From Symsagittifera roscoffensis (lineage: Eukaryota; Xenacoelomorpha; Acoela; Convolutidae), in contig NC_087067.1 of assembly GCF_963678635.1 (NCBI RefSeq), positions 17,863,639 through 17,927,638 of the forward strand: DNA of 64,000 nt, in the 5' to 3' direction. Numbering within the stretch: the first letter of the stretch is position 1; each line of letters begins with the position of its first letter. This document shows, piece after piece, positions 26,091 through 37,154 of the stretch. Below the pieces are notes generated by a model, which saw only the letters and a list, made by a program, of their open reading frames with translations, searched no databases and was not told the DNA's origin. A program made the position numbers and the translations under genes.

Positions 26091-26347
26091 CTAGTCTCAA
26101 AATTTGAAAACTCAGTTTTTTTTCATTTGATTAACCTAGTTTGAAAGACCATTTATTTCAAGTTTCACCTAATTAGAGCATATTGTCGCCGAAGGTGCCT
26201 TCCGAAAAATTATGCTCTAGGATAACAAGAGACCAGAAAGAAAGGTTTCCAGCAAGATCTGAGGTCCTGCATCAAAAAATCCGTTATTTTATACCCAAGT
26301 TTACATCTGAAGATTCTTTGTAGAAGAGGAGGGATTCTTCTCTAGGA

Positions 26348-26364
26348 GGGGGGGGGGGGGGGGG
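26348..26364. repeat. Poly-G run (17 G)
   Basis: Uninterrupted G tract at the left edge of the second hAT-type MITE. Its length may be unreliable in the assembly. Confidence 0.9.
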
Positions 26365-26602
26365 CGGATTATTTTTTCGACCTTTTTTCAGGTCGACTAA
26401 ATTGAATTCTGCGTTTTTTCGGCGCGCGTTCTCCCTTAAAAATAATAGAACAAAATTTAGAAAAAATTTAGAGTCGGTCAGCCAAAAATGGGTATCTCAA
26501 AATAGTACAAAGGGAGACCCTTTGGATCGGAAGCGGGTCAAATCCCTGAGGGAAGGGAGGCGTCCGCACCCCCGCTCCTCGCCCCTCCTAAATCCGCCGG
26601 TG
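26364..26602. mobile_element. hAT-type MITE, decayed second copy
   Basis: Reverse-orientation relative of 7966-8199. The right end is the complement of a GGCGGATTTAGG terminus and the left end begins GGCGGATT after the poly-G run. The internal TCGACC...GGTCGA hairpin is kept. No clear target duplication remains. Confidence 0.7.
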
Positions 26603-26964
26603 ACTGAACCTATCTTTCATCGACTCGTGGTTGCCGTTATTTCTTGGTTTCAACTTCAGCCAACGATTGTAATTCATGAAAATCTGATATAGAAGACCTC
26701 TTTCAGAACTATCATCCTCGAAGTATGATCCTTCTATCCAGGTACAGCACCAGAGACGTCTGATCAGGATCACAAGTAATACCGACTTCGGCGCCCTCCT
26801 TAGTCCCATTCCAATTCGCTATGGTGGCTGCGCTGGAATGACCAAATGCACCATAAATGCTTAAATATACGACAACAGAAAATAACAATTATAGAAAACA
26901 GTCATTCGCTGTCACTGCAATAGAAATTCAAACTTGCGCTCTAAATTGTAGTGAGTTATGTTCT
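26603..26964. other. Unassigned segment
   Basis: Less AT-rich than its surroundings. A short minus-strand frame (about 26690-26820) has protein-like composition but no recognisable domain, and I do not call a gene. Confidence 0.3.
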
Positions 26965-27270
26965 TTGGTCTAACTCATAGAGTAATTTCGGATAGGGGAC
27001 ACCATCTGCTCGTCACGCTATCTTATTTTCGGCCGGATAGATTCGTGCAACTTCTTAGTCGAATACCGATCTTAATCTTACTCTTATATCTCTTAGTCTC
27101 AATAGATCTAGAGTATACTGGTTTTGTTACGAGTCGGTCTCTTGGAAAAGGCAACGAAGTTGTAAGTTAAATTCAATATGCTCTGGTGCTGAAATTACAA
27201 GTAATTTCAGCACTTACAAATAAGTGGGTTGTTAGTTAGTTGGAGTGTGATTGGTTAGTCTTTAAATTTT
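26965..27270 (+). repeat. Dispersed ~300-bp repeat, copy 1 (possibly an old LTR)
   Basis: Shares its course with 41968-42260, including CTCATAGAGTAA, CGTCACGCTATCTTATTTT and CTTAGTCTCAATAG-type stretches. The similarity is moderate and no coding sequence is attached. An LTR or other promoter-bearing repeat is possible but unproven. Confidence 0.5.
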
Positions 27271-27464
27271 TATAGTTTATAACCAACAATAGTATATAGT
27301 TTGGATCAGGTTCCATAATTAATTTTTAAATGATTTTTGTGATTTCTAGAGGATCGCTACAAGGCTATACTAGCCTGCATATGAATAGTATTATCCGAAA
27401 AAAGTCAGGCTTTGGCATAATTACGAATGTCAATTGAGAGCCATTGTCAATTGAGAGCCATTAA

Positions 27465-27958
27465 CTTGACCTCGAATTCTTAAAGTCGGCAAGTCGGCAT
27501 CATTCATTTATCGTTCGTATTTCGAGCCGAAAAATCCAAAAAAAATGTAAAAATGTAAAACAAAAGCCAGCAAATTTTTTATGTCTGTTGCTTAAGAAAC
27601 TAAACAATTGATCGTCAGAAAAAAATTCAGAGGCTCACGAAATTATATAAAAAAGAAAAACTTCAATGATTCAATTTCTATGCCGCCACTATAAAAATAG
27701 AGCTGAAAAATACTAGATGACTGAATTTGTTGTTGCCGTCAGTAACTCTTAGTACAAGATTGCTCGTATATCAGCGCAAAGCCCTTAATGTTCCGACTGC
27801 ACTCTGGGCCAATTGCAGAGTATTTGGTTGCATAACTGACAAAGTAATTGAGTAAAAAAAGTTCTTCGTTGTTTCTTTCCGTAACTTTACGAAAAATGAT
27901 CACAGGTGAAATGGCTTTTTATATTTGAGCTTAGAATAACAAAATATCTTAGATGGTA
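27465..27958 (+). repeat. Dispersed ~490-bp duplicate with a truncated MITE, copy 1
   Basis: Closely matches 30562-31040. The shared segment starts TTAACTTGACCTCGAATTC and includes the left half of an internally deleted hairpin-ended MITE (from ~27753). This copy stops inside the MITE. A 17-bp tandem duplicate lies just upstream (about 27429-27462). Confidence 0.8.
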
Positions 27959-29115
27959 TAATATATCACTCATAGTATATTATTCATCAATTCATTTTTC
28001 AAAAAATTTATTCTAGTACCTTCGAAATTTAATCTGAAAATATCCGAGAATTTTAAAATGAAAAGCCCTATTTGCGTGAAAAGGTCAATGATGTCGAGCC
28101 TTACACCTCAAAGGACACTATTATGTTTTGGAATCTGCCGCTATTGACTAATAAAAAAGTTATTTCGGATGTCATCGAAATTATCAGACGAGTTATGGGA
28201 GTGCTGAACTGATTGCTTGTCTTTAACTTAGCCCAATCCTCAACCCAGATGACTAGACGCCTCCAGCTAAGTTCATCTAATTTCATTAAAAGAAACTGAG
28301 TTTTTTTCACGTACGAAATTTTTTGCATTATTTTCGAGAACAAAGAAATGGAAAACCAGTATTTATTGAGGATCCTCTTACAAATGATGATAAGGAGACG
28401 CTACCTGAAGCAAAAAGTAACAAATTGATTTTGTCCATGCATAGCAGCCAGCCACTGATCTTGGTTTATTGACCCAATGGTGCTGTACTTTGTGTCATTA
28501 CAGAAAAGAAACAGCTATTGATGATTTGATAGAACAGTAGTGACAATTTGGATATATCAAAGAGTTTTCATGACAAAAATCCTTCACGTTTGTTCGACCC
28601 TTTTATAATTGCAGTTGAAGTTGTCTTCTGAATAGCAATTTTTGCTTGATCTTGAAGTTTCAAGGAAAATTGTTTTCAATATAACTAAGTTTTCATAACT
28701 ATAACTTAGTATTACTCAAAATTTTATATCATACTTTCCGTAAACTTTCCTAATATTAGAAACATTTCAAGCAACAAAAACACATGTTGCAACTCAATTT
28801 CAACGCCTTTATGGCTCATGAAATCTAATTTAACGATCATGCAAACGAATTCTGCAAACGAATCATAAGTGGAAGGCGGTTAATTTTGGAACTCTAATGT
28901 AGGGTTTTGCATTCAAATAAGATCAGAGTTTCAGTTGAACACTTAAATGTGTTGATTTCTTTTGACTAAGAAGCTAATAAACAAAGATCCTTCAGCCATG
29001 TATCAAATACATCGCTAGCATAAAAGTGCAAAAATGCCGATGTCTTATAGAGATAACCGAAAAGTAGTACAACGTTTTTGAGCATTGATCTTCCATTTTT
29101 CGCTCTTAAAACTGT
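27959..29115. other. Intergenic, no gene seen
   Basis: AT-rich; no supported coding sequence or repeat. The longest frames are short and show no recognisable domain. Confidence 0.5.
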
Positions 29116-29630
29116 ACAAGACTGCTCGTATCAGGGCGAGTCCCTGAATATTTCCACTGCCTCTTAAGGTCTATGGAGCAGTAATAACATGAAAAAATTA
29201 AATGTATTAAATAATATCGATTTTGTTTTTAATTTGAGATTTTTGTGTAAAATTCATCCCCCAACACGCCATATAAAATACAAATTGATAGATTCTGCTC
29301 CTAGTAACAAATCAGTTATGGCAAATAAGCTTCCTATAACCAATTTGGAACGACTTCTAAGACGGTTTTTTTTCCGCTTACGCTTTAATAGCGCGAAATA
29401 TATCGCGCGTTGATTGCCTCAAATTGGCCAAAATGGCAACCTTTAAACTCCCATAACTTTACGAAAAATGATCACATCTGAATTATCTTCCAAAAATTAG
29501 GCTCAGGACAACAATAACTTTCAAATGACATTAAAAAAACGTCAAAAATGGCTAATTAAAAAATTCGAAATTTGTCTCAAAAAAAACCCACTCCGAGCAC
29601 AAATATTCCGTTACTTTCAAATGCGAAGTT
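29116..29630 (+). mobile_element. Hairpin-ended MITE, copy H
   Basis: Near full-length forward copy. Its left hairpin reads CAGGGCGAGTCCCTG, and the central CGCGCGTT and GCGCGAAA motifs are present. The last ~15 bases at the right end are altered. Confidence 0.85.
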
Positions 29631-30561
29631 CTCCATATTAGAAGGATTTATAAGGATTACATGTTCTTCATAAAATTTACCGCTGGAAAATCTAATAATC
29701 GTATTTCAATTTCGAAATAAAAACAATTGTTTTTTGTCTTTTGGGCTGTAGTTTTCAGATATATATAATCAATTTTGTTCTCAATAATAAAATCGAAAGA
29801 AACTAAATAAGAGCGTTAAAGGTTATTAAAATTTTTCCTTCAACAAAGTAGAAACAAAACGAAACGATGATAAACGGCTGCTGTGCAAAAATCACAGAAG
29901 TACTTAGAACATTTTCATTACGAAACAAAAAATGTTTTTTTTTCTTTTTTAAATAGAGTGTTTTGCGCGTGGTGATTTGAGAAATTGTGAAAAATGTAGA
30001 ACGATTTTGGGTTTTTCAGTTATCAAGCCAGAGACGTAACACAAAGGATTATTATTTAAGGTTAACTGAGCTATGGTTATTTTTTAAAGATCTCTCACCT
30101 TTTAAATTGGACTACACGTGCTGGGCACCATCACTACCGATGCGCTACAGCGTCACAACAGCTTACCTCAAAACTAACAAACAGTTTTACACTAAAAAGG
30201 TTTTCAAAAAAAGATAATTTTTCATTTATTTTAAATTTATTTGAAAGTTTTTGTTTTCTGGGTAAAATCTGAAAGAAGCGGTCCAAACTAAATCTGCGTT
30301 CAGAAGTATCAAATTTTCTCCAACTAATTTGTTCATTTGTTGTATAATGAATGTTTTCTCCACATTGGGCCAATTTCTTCACATTTAATTCGAATCACGA
30401 CAGAAAAATTTTATTTGGGTTTCATTTATAAAATTACCCAACCCAAGTTGACAATTATTAAGGGTACTTGATTTTACCTGTAAAACAAAAAAGAAAAAAG
30501 AAAAATTTTTTGAAGAAACACCCGAGACAACGTTCCTCCCCATTTTCAATGGCTCGAACAC
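29631..30561. other. Intergenic, no gene seen
   Basis: AT-rich; no supported feature. Confidence 0.5.
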
Positions 30562-31144
30562 TTAACTTGACCTCGAATTCTTAAAGTCGGCATCATTCAT
30601 TTATTGTTCGTATTTCGAGCCGAAAAATCCAAAAAAAATGTAAACCTCACCTAGGCAGCCAGCAAACTTTTTATGACTGTTGCTTAAGAAACTAAACAAT
30701 TGATTGTCAGAAAAAAATTCAGAGGCTCACGAAATTATTTCAAAAAAGAAAAACTTCAATGATTCAATTTCTATGCCGCCACTATAAAAATAGAATTGAA
30801 GAATACTAGATGATTGAATTTTTAGTAACTCTTAGTACAAGATTGCTCGTATATCAGCGCAAAGCCCTGAATGTTCCGACTGCACTCTGGGCCAATTGCA
30901 GAGTATTTGGTTGAATAACTGACAAAGTAATTGAGTAAAAAATGTTCTTCGTTGTTTCTTTACGTAACTTTACGAAAAATGATCACAGGTGAAATGGCGT
31001 TTTATATTTGAGCTTAGAATAACAAATTATCTTAGATGGTATAAAAATACGTCAAAAACGCTTAGCTAACAAGTCGAAAATTGAATTAATAAAACAACAC
31101 CCCAAGCATAATTATTCCTCACTTTCTTCGAAAGTAGGAACAAT
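30562..31144 (+). repeat. Dispersed duplicate, copy 2, ending in an internally deleted MITE (30837-31144)
   Basis: Same sequence as 27465-27958 but complete at the right, ending CTTTCTTCGAAAGTAGGAACAA. The MITE part is ~308 bp instead of ~525, so the internal deletion preceded the duplication. Confidence 0.8.
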
Positions 31145-32085
31145 AACCAACAGATAAAGGGAAATTTTCAAAGAAGTTTACTTTGGAGAATTTCGAAAAA
31201 AAACACAAAATTAAAGTTCTTCGAAATTCGCCATTTTTTGTTGGCACAGTCTTTTTAACTAGAAAAACTTTACTAAGCTCACGTTTTGGGCTAATGAAAC
31301 GGCAAAAAAAAATAGCTTTATTAGACCATCGCATTTGCATGTCCTTTAATCAATTCTACAAAATATTGTTCTTATTAATGGGTAGGCAAATGATTCAATC
31401 ATCAAGCGCAAATTATCGTCGATTAATGTCTAAATGAATATATTGTAGCAATGTTCATTTTGAATTAAGTTGTGAATTGAATTTATTCAGAAATGATTGA
31501 ATGATTGAAAACCAATCCAACATATTTATTTAATTACTATAAAAATCTCAAAGAATAAAGTACGTTTGAAGCAGTCAATTTAATATTGGTCGAACTCAAA
31601 ATTAGCAGATGAAAAGCCGATCGGATACGTGTTGCGAGCTTGCAGAACCGAGACTCGAAAAGTTTTAGAAAACGCTAAGTGGTTATCAGAAAATGCTATT
31701 TTACAATTCTGATTCTGTAAAAGTTATCCATCATTCCATCACTCCGTCATGAGAATAAACATCTCTTTTAAGATGAATATCTCAATTTGCAAGTATGTGT
31801 CATTTTTGTCTGAAATTTAGTTTATATTAAAAATAATCGTTTTCTCCCAACTAATTCGAAAAGAGAAACTCAAAACGAGAACACAAAATTGGTCTAAATT
31901 ATCTCCAGGTCTAAATAGCTACAGTGCCGTCGTAGTATCAGGGGAAAGCTTGAATGTTCTGATAATCCTGTTGAAGTACTTCCACGTTTTGAAGAAAATT
32001 TCTTCCACCTCGCGTTTCACATAATTTTTTTTAATTTCAAAGCTCATTACATTACGAGGCCAAACTGTGCGTTTTGTGCATTGTA
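31145..32085. other. Intergenic, no gene seen
   Basis: AT-rich; no supported gene or repeat. Confidence 0.5.
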
Positions 32086-32316
32086 AGCGGATTCCGCAAC
32101 AGGACAAAATCATATTTGTCGCGGAATCCCCAATTTTTTTTTGATATTATTTGGTGTTTTGGATTCCTCAAACAAATACCTAAAACACTGTACGGCTCAA
32201 AATTGCAAAAAAATAGACGAACTTGCGGAACCTGCAAACGCATTTTCGGAATACGGAACAGTTTGTAGAATCCACAAACAAATAATAAGACATGTAAATA
32301 GTTTACAAGAGCTAAT

Positions 32317-32435
32317 GCGGAGTCCGCAGTTGTAAGCGGAACCTACAAATTGTAAGTGGAACTCGCAAATTGCTAGCGGACTCCGCAAATTGCATGTGGA
32401 ATCCACAAATTATAAGTGGAATCCACGAATTCCGG
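32317..32435. repeat. Six-unit, ~20-bp array of palindromic units
   Basis: Units begin at 32317, 32336, 32356, 32376, 32396 and 32416. Most are built on GCGGANTCCGC or GTGGAATCCAC followed by AAATTGTAA-like spacers. Isolated related motifs occur upstream (about 32090-32130 and 32220-32255). Confidence 0.85.
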
Positions 32436-32875
32436 AAAAAATGACGGAATATTTGTGTTCAGTATACTTTTCAGACAAACTTCCAAATGGTAAACCATCT
32501 GAAAAATACTGATACCTAGGGCGCAAAAAGTTTTTTGTCTCCCTGGCATTCAAAAAAATATACTGGATTCAAAACAGCCAAATGAGCAAGTTAGTGCGAT
32601 TGATATAAGCTCATAAAAAATTTTAAAGTTTATTTCAGGCAATGTAATTGATCCTAGTCTGTCATTTTATGAAGTTGTAGCCAAAAACAGTACACAACAT
32701 AAACGAGCAGTCGTAAATTCGAAAAAAAAACGCGTTTCAAAAAAATTTACTTTTGGGAAAATAGTTCTCCTTTCAGCCTTAAGTAATTTGAAGAAAACAT
32801 TTAATAAAACCTCTTGATTCAATGGCAGCTTAATGTAAACAAACTATAACTGGCGTAGAAAAAATAGGCTCGTAA

Positions 32876-33424
32876 TTGTTCTGACTTTCGATACGAAAGT
32901 AACGGAATATTTATGCTCGGGGTGGGTTTTTTTTTCTTCAGACAAATTTCGACTTATTAACTAGCCATTTTTGACGGAATTTTTTTATATCATTCAAAAG
33001 GTATTGTTGTCGTGAGCTCAAATTTGAAAAGATATTTCACCTGTGATCATTTTTCGTAAAGTTATGGGGGTTTAAAGATTGCCATTTTGGGCAATTTGGG
33101 ACAATTAACGCGCGATATATTTCGCGCTATTAACGCGTAAGCGGAGAGTTAATCCGTCTTAAAATCGTTCTAAATTAGTTGAAAGAAGCTTATTTGCCAT
33201 AATTGATTTGTTACAAGGAGCTAAATCTATCTTTTTGTACTTTAAATGGCGTGTGGGGGGATGATTTTCATAAAAAATTTCAAATTAAAATTTTATTTTT
33301 TATTTTATTACATTTAATTTTTTGTTATTACTGCTCCATAAAACCTTAAAATGTTATTACTGCTCCATAAAACCTTAAAAGCAGTCGGAACATTCAAGGC
33401 TTTGCCCTGATACGAGCAGTCTTG
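32876..33424 (-). mobile_element. Hairpin-ended MITE, copy J
   Basis: Full-length reverse copy. A ~27-bp piece (ACTGCTCCATAAAACCTTAA and neighbours) is duplicated in tandem near 33325-33380. TTTCGCGCTATTAACGCG is intact. Confidence 0.85.
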
Positions 33425-34779
33425 TTTTATTTTAATTTCAAGCTATAAAAGAATCTGTATTACGCCTATCATGATCGTTGATCGTTTATCGTCGATACAT
33501 GTAATTAGATTTTTTTATATCTGGATGGGTATGAGTGTAAATTTGCTATAGTCTTTTGTAGAATCAGTGTACACCCACCTTAATCAATTTGACCACTTTC
33601 CGCGCAGAGAACCGCCTGCTTTTTTTTATTTTCTTTACGTCCATTTCTATACAGTCCATTTTTTTCGAGGCCAACTGGGGTCTACTACAAAAATTCGATA
33701 TGTCAAACTATCGAATTTGCACAAATATTTCTGTAATGCGACGTAAAATTTACGTAAGGGTACTATTTTTCCTAATTTTAAAAGAATTATTCATTACGTA
33801 TAAAAGGACCGGACTTTGAGTAGTTGTTTGTTTTTGCGCAGAAGGTATTTTTGCTAAAATGTGAGTATAATAATACAAATAGAAATTGCAACTAAGTTAA
33901 TAAAAAAACAATAAAAATTCATTTTGGGGGCATTATGACAATTTTAGCAACTTTAGCGAACATTTTTTGCAGGATTGAGCTAACCAAAACAAATGCATTT
34001 TGCACGCCAGTTTTAGATACTCAATTATCAGCTAACATTATCAGCTAACACAATTTAAATCAAATCAAATTAAAACAAACTCGCATTACAAAAAATTAAA
34101 TTTGTAAGTGGTTTGGTCAATAAACCAAAAGGTGTCAAAATGTAATTAAAAATTTGATAACTTTTTTTAGTACGAGTTAAAAAATATCAAATTGCAAAGT
34201 TAAAATGAGACTAAAGTCCGTCAAATTTCAGTTTTAAAAGTTTTTGTTATTTGGTTATACTAAGTATTATACTTGAAAACATTGATTACAGTCCTTTGAT
34301 ACATATCATCTATATCAAGTCATCAATAATGCATCATCATCTTAATAAAAACCTTTGAATCATCTATGAAATAGAATAGGTATGTTTTGCAATGGCAATG
34401 GTGATAAAAAATAATATGCTTGTTTACAATTTTAACCATAAGCTTTCACGCTAATAAACTAATAAAACGAAATGGGAAGTTTTGCTTTTCACTAGTTTCT
34501 GCAGCTTCATTTCAATACACTCCACACAAAAAATCCTACTGATTTCACATAATTTATTTTTGTCCCTTATTATGCTAACTTTTTAGTTTAGCATACTATG
34601 TACGATCTTTCAGAAAATGTGAAAGTGGTATTTGCGAGGAGTATCAACTTAGCAGGGGTAAAATGTCATCCCATCCTACAATAATAAAGAGATGCGCCCT
34701 TTGTGCTTCTAAACTAGGCTAAGTTACGCTTTTAGGCTACATTTCAAAATCATTAGGCTCATTATACTAAAAAAGGTAT
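33425..34779. other. Intergenic, no gene seen
   Basis: Strongly AT-rich. The longest frame (33589-33819) has no recognisable domain and is not called. Confidence 0.5.
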
Positions 34780-35828
34780 TTTGTGATTTGTTAGCAGGGG
34801 ATTTTGCAACAAACCGTTCTATTTTTTTCTTCTTTTATCTCCATTGATCAAGCCGACAATTTTTTTACATGTTGAAAGACTTGTATTTTGGTTCCAGGTG
34901 CCTGAACTCACCAAACGGTTCTTGTATGCAATGATTTAACCTCGTAATGATAGTTTGTTTGTAGTGTGGTTTTACTATAAAGTTTTACTCACGACGCTCG
35001 TGTTAGCCCAAGAAACAACTTTCTCCTATAAAAACAACAATTTTATTCTTTCTCTTCAAAGGTTTTCAAGGATTTTAGTATTGCAAAAACTAAAGATACA
35101 TGACTATCTGAAACAGGTGAAACAACTTAAAATTATTCTGATCTGTTATTTGCCTGAGGATTAATTGTTTCTTGAGCTTTTTTTTCTGCTGGAGATTTTG
35201 CTGTTAAGAACGTGCATAAAACGCTTCTTAGATCAAAACAAATTTTGCATAATTGGCTGAGCTAAAATTTTAGTGGCGCTTATTTTTAAACACTTCATAA
35301 AAATTGCTTTTTGGTTGTTTATTCCAACGATACAACCATATGTATTTTGTTCCAACCAAGCCACAAATATGGCGTGGATTGGTTTTTCTACACAATTTAA
35401 AGTGCTTTCATGAAAGCGCATTGTTGATAGTCATTTAGATTTTGAAAATCTTTTTGACTAATATTTTTTCAGTGTTTAGAAAAAGGGGTCTAAGTTTTCG
35501 ACTACTCAGCAGACTAAATTTCGCAAAAAAAAGCATTTGTAGTTTTTTTTATTCATTTGGAGGACAACCAATGAATGTATATGTGGTAAACTAATTTATT
35601 TTTAATAGCATACTATAGTTTATGACTCAAATCTTTCACCTCGAAATTTAAAAAATAAATAAATATCCGTATTTGGAACAATTCGCTTCTTTAATTCTTA
35701 AATATTTGAATTCTTTCAATTTTAAGGGTCCATTTTTATTAGAAAATATTGAAACCATTTTTCCAACTGATAACAGCCAAATTTTGTGAACACCAATTTT
35801 CCAATATCAAATTTGACTGATTAGAATT
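34780..35828 (+). repeat. Duplicated 5' flank of Cys-loop gene 2
   Basis: Counterpart of 9690-11099 in direct orientation about 25 kb away. Similarity continues in blocks up to the start codon. Confidence 0.75.
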
Positions 35829-37154
35829 ATGAGAACTTATTGTTTCCTAAATCTATTACTCTGTGGAAGTGTGTTATGCTGGGTTAAACGACAGCAACCA
35901 CCCTGAGACCAGACTGCGCAAGGATTTATTGCCATCTGATTACCATCGTTTTAATCGCCCTGTTCGAGATAGAACTACTGTTATCTTTGTGAAGTATTTT
36001 GCCGGTCTGTACCAACTAGTTGGCTTCAACTCACAAGAACAATCGATCCAGTTGTTGATCTTTCAGAACATAACTTGGCACGATGAGTTCTTGAAGTGGA
36101 ATCCAGCAAATTATTCTGGAATTGAGAAGATCCGGATCCCTCAATATTCCGTATGGATGCCTGACGTTCTTCTCTATACAGAAATAGGAAATCTTGATTA
36201 CCTCAAATTTTATTATATTGCGCCTCTATTGGTAAACTATGGTGGTAACGTATCTTGGTCTCAGCCAATGAACATAGAAACTACTTGCTCGATGGATGTG
36301 ACAAACTTTCCATTTGATTCGCAAACATGTGAAATCGCGATGGGATCATGGCAGTACACAACGGCTGAAATGAGAATGTCTTGTGACAATGAGCTGAATT
36401 TGGATGCATATATACCTGATAGTCTATGGGATTTGAAAGGTATTTCTGAAAATTTTTTCTAAGGGGGATGCCATGAGAACAATGGGTAATTTTTGATATT
36501 ACCCAAGGAATGAATTGTGCCGCGTTTTTTGTTTGCTTTGATTTCGTTGAGAATAAAAATTCCTATACTTTGAAAAAAAAACTTAATTAAAAATTAAAAT
36601 TTTTAGGAGCTTCGTGTCATGAGCGATTTATGGATAACTACAGTGATGCAGTAATAACTGTGACCTTCAAACGACTTCAAACATTCTTCGTCGTCAACTT
36701 AGTAATCCCCACAGTTCTATTACTGGGAATCAGTTCTCTCACTTTCTTTATTCCGGGAGAAATTGGTGAAAAACTGAGTTATGGTGTGACGGTTACACTA
36801 TCGCTTTGTGTCAATTTGACTATTTTTACAATCTTCATTCCCATGACATCAAAAACATTTCCCAAGTTGTTCACATACTTTCTATCTACCATTGTTTTAT
36901 CGTGTGTATCAATGGTCTTGGCAACAGTGTCCGTTAATTTTGTCAATATCAGCAGAAACAGCAAAAATGAAGACGAATTTGCAGCGTTTAAATCACCGTT
37001 TACAGATATGGAATTAAATAAGCTTGCCAATCGCGTTTGCTCGAATAAAACGAAGATGACACGACTAAGAAAAATTGACTCCGTTATTGGGTTCATATAT
37101 TTTCTGGGAGTGACAATCTACTCTGTTGCTTTTTTTATGTTGATGAGTCGCTAA
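35829..37154 (+). CDS. Cys-loop cation channel subunit, gene 2 (paralogue of gene 1, +1 shift in the 5' part)
   Basis: Exons 35829-36439 and 36607-37154 with a 167-bp intron (GTATTT...TTTTAG) at the same phase-1 site as gene 1. The ATG at 35829 begins the same signal-peptide-like start (MRTYC), but one extra base near 35876-35880 puts the signal peptide and the rest of the exon in different frames. From there the second frame stays open through WMPD, the Cys loop (CSMDVTNFPFDSQTC) and GSWQYT. Exon 2 encodes helices 1-4 with GEK and the 9' Leu, a ~45-residue intracellular loop, and a stop just after helix 4. The vicinal Cys pair is again absent. The shift adjoins an AAA run, so either assembly error or loss of function is possible; the rest shows no decay, which favours a functional or very recently disabled gene. 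Confidence 0.8.

Noticed and set aside
32317-32435. CRISPR-like look of the 20-bp palindromic units
   Set aside because: There are no spacers; spacing is fully explained by a tandem repeat.
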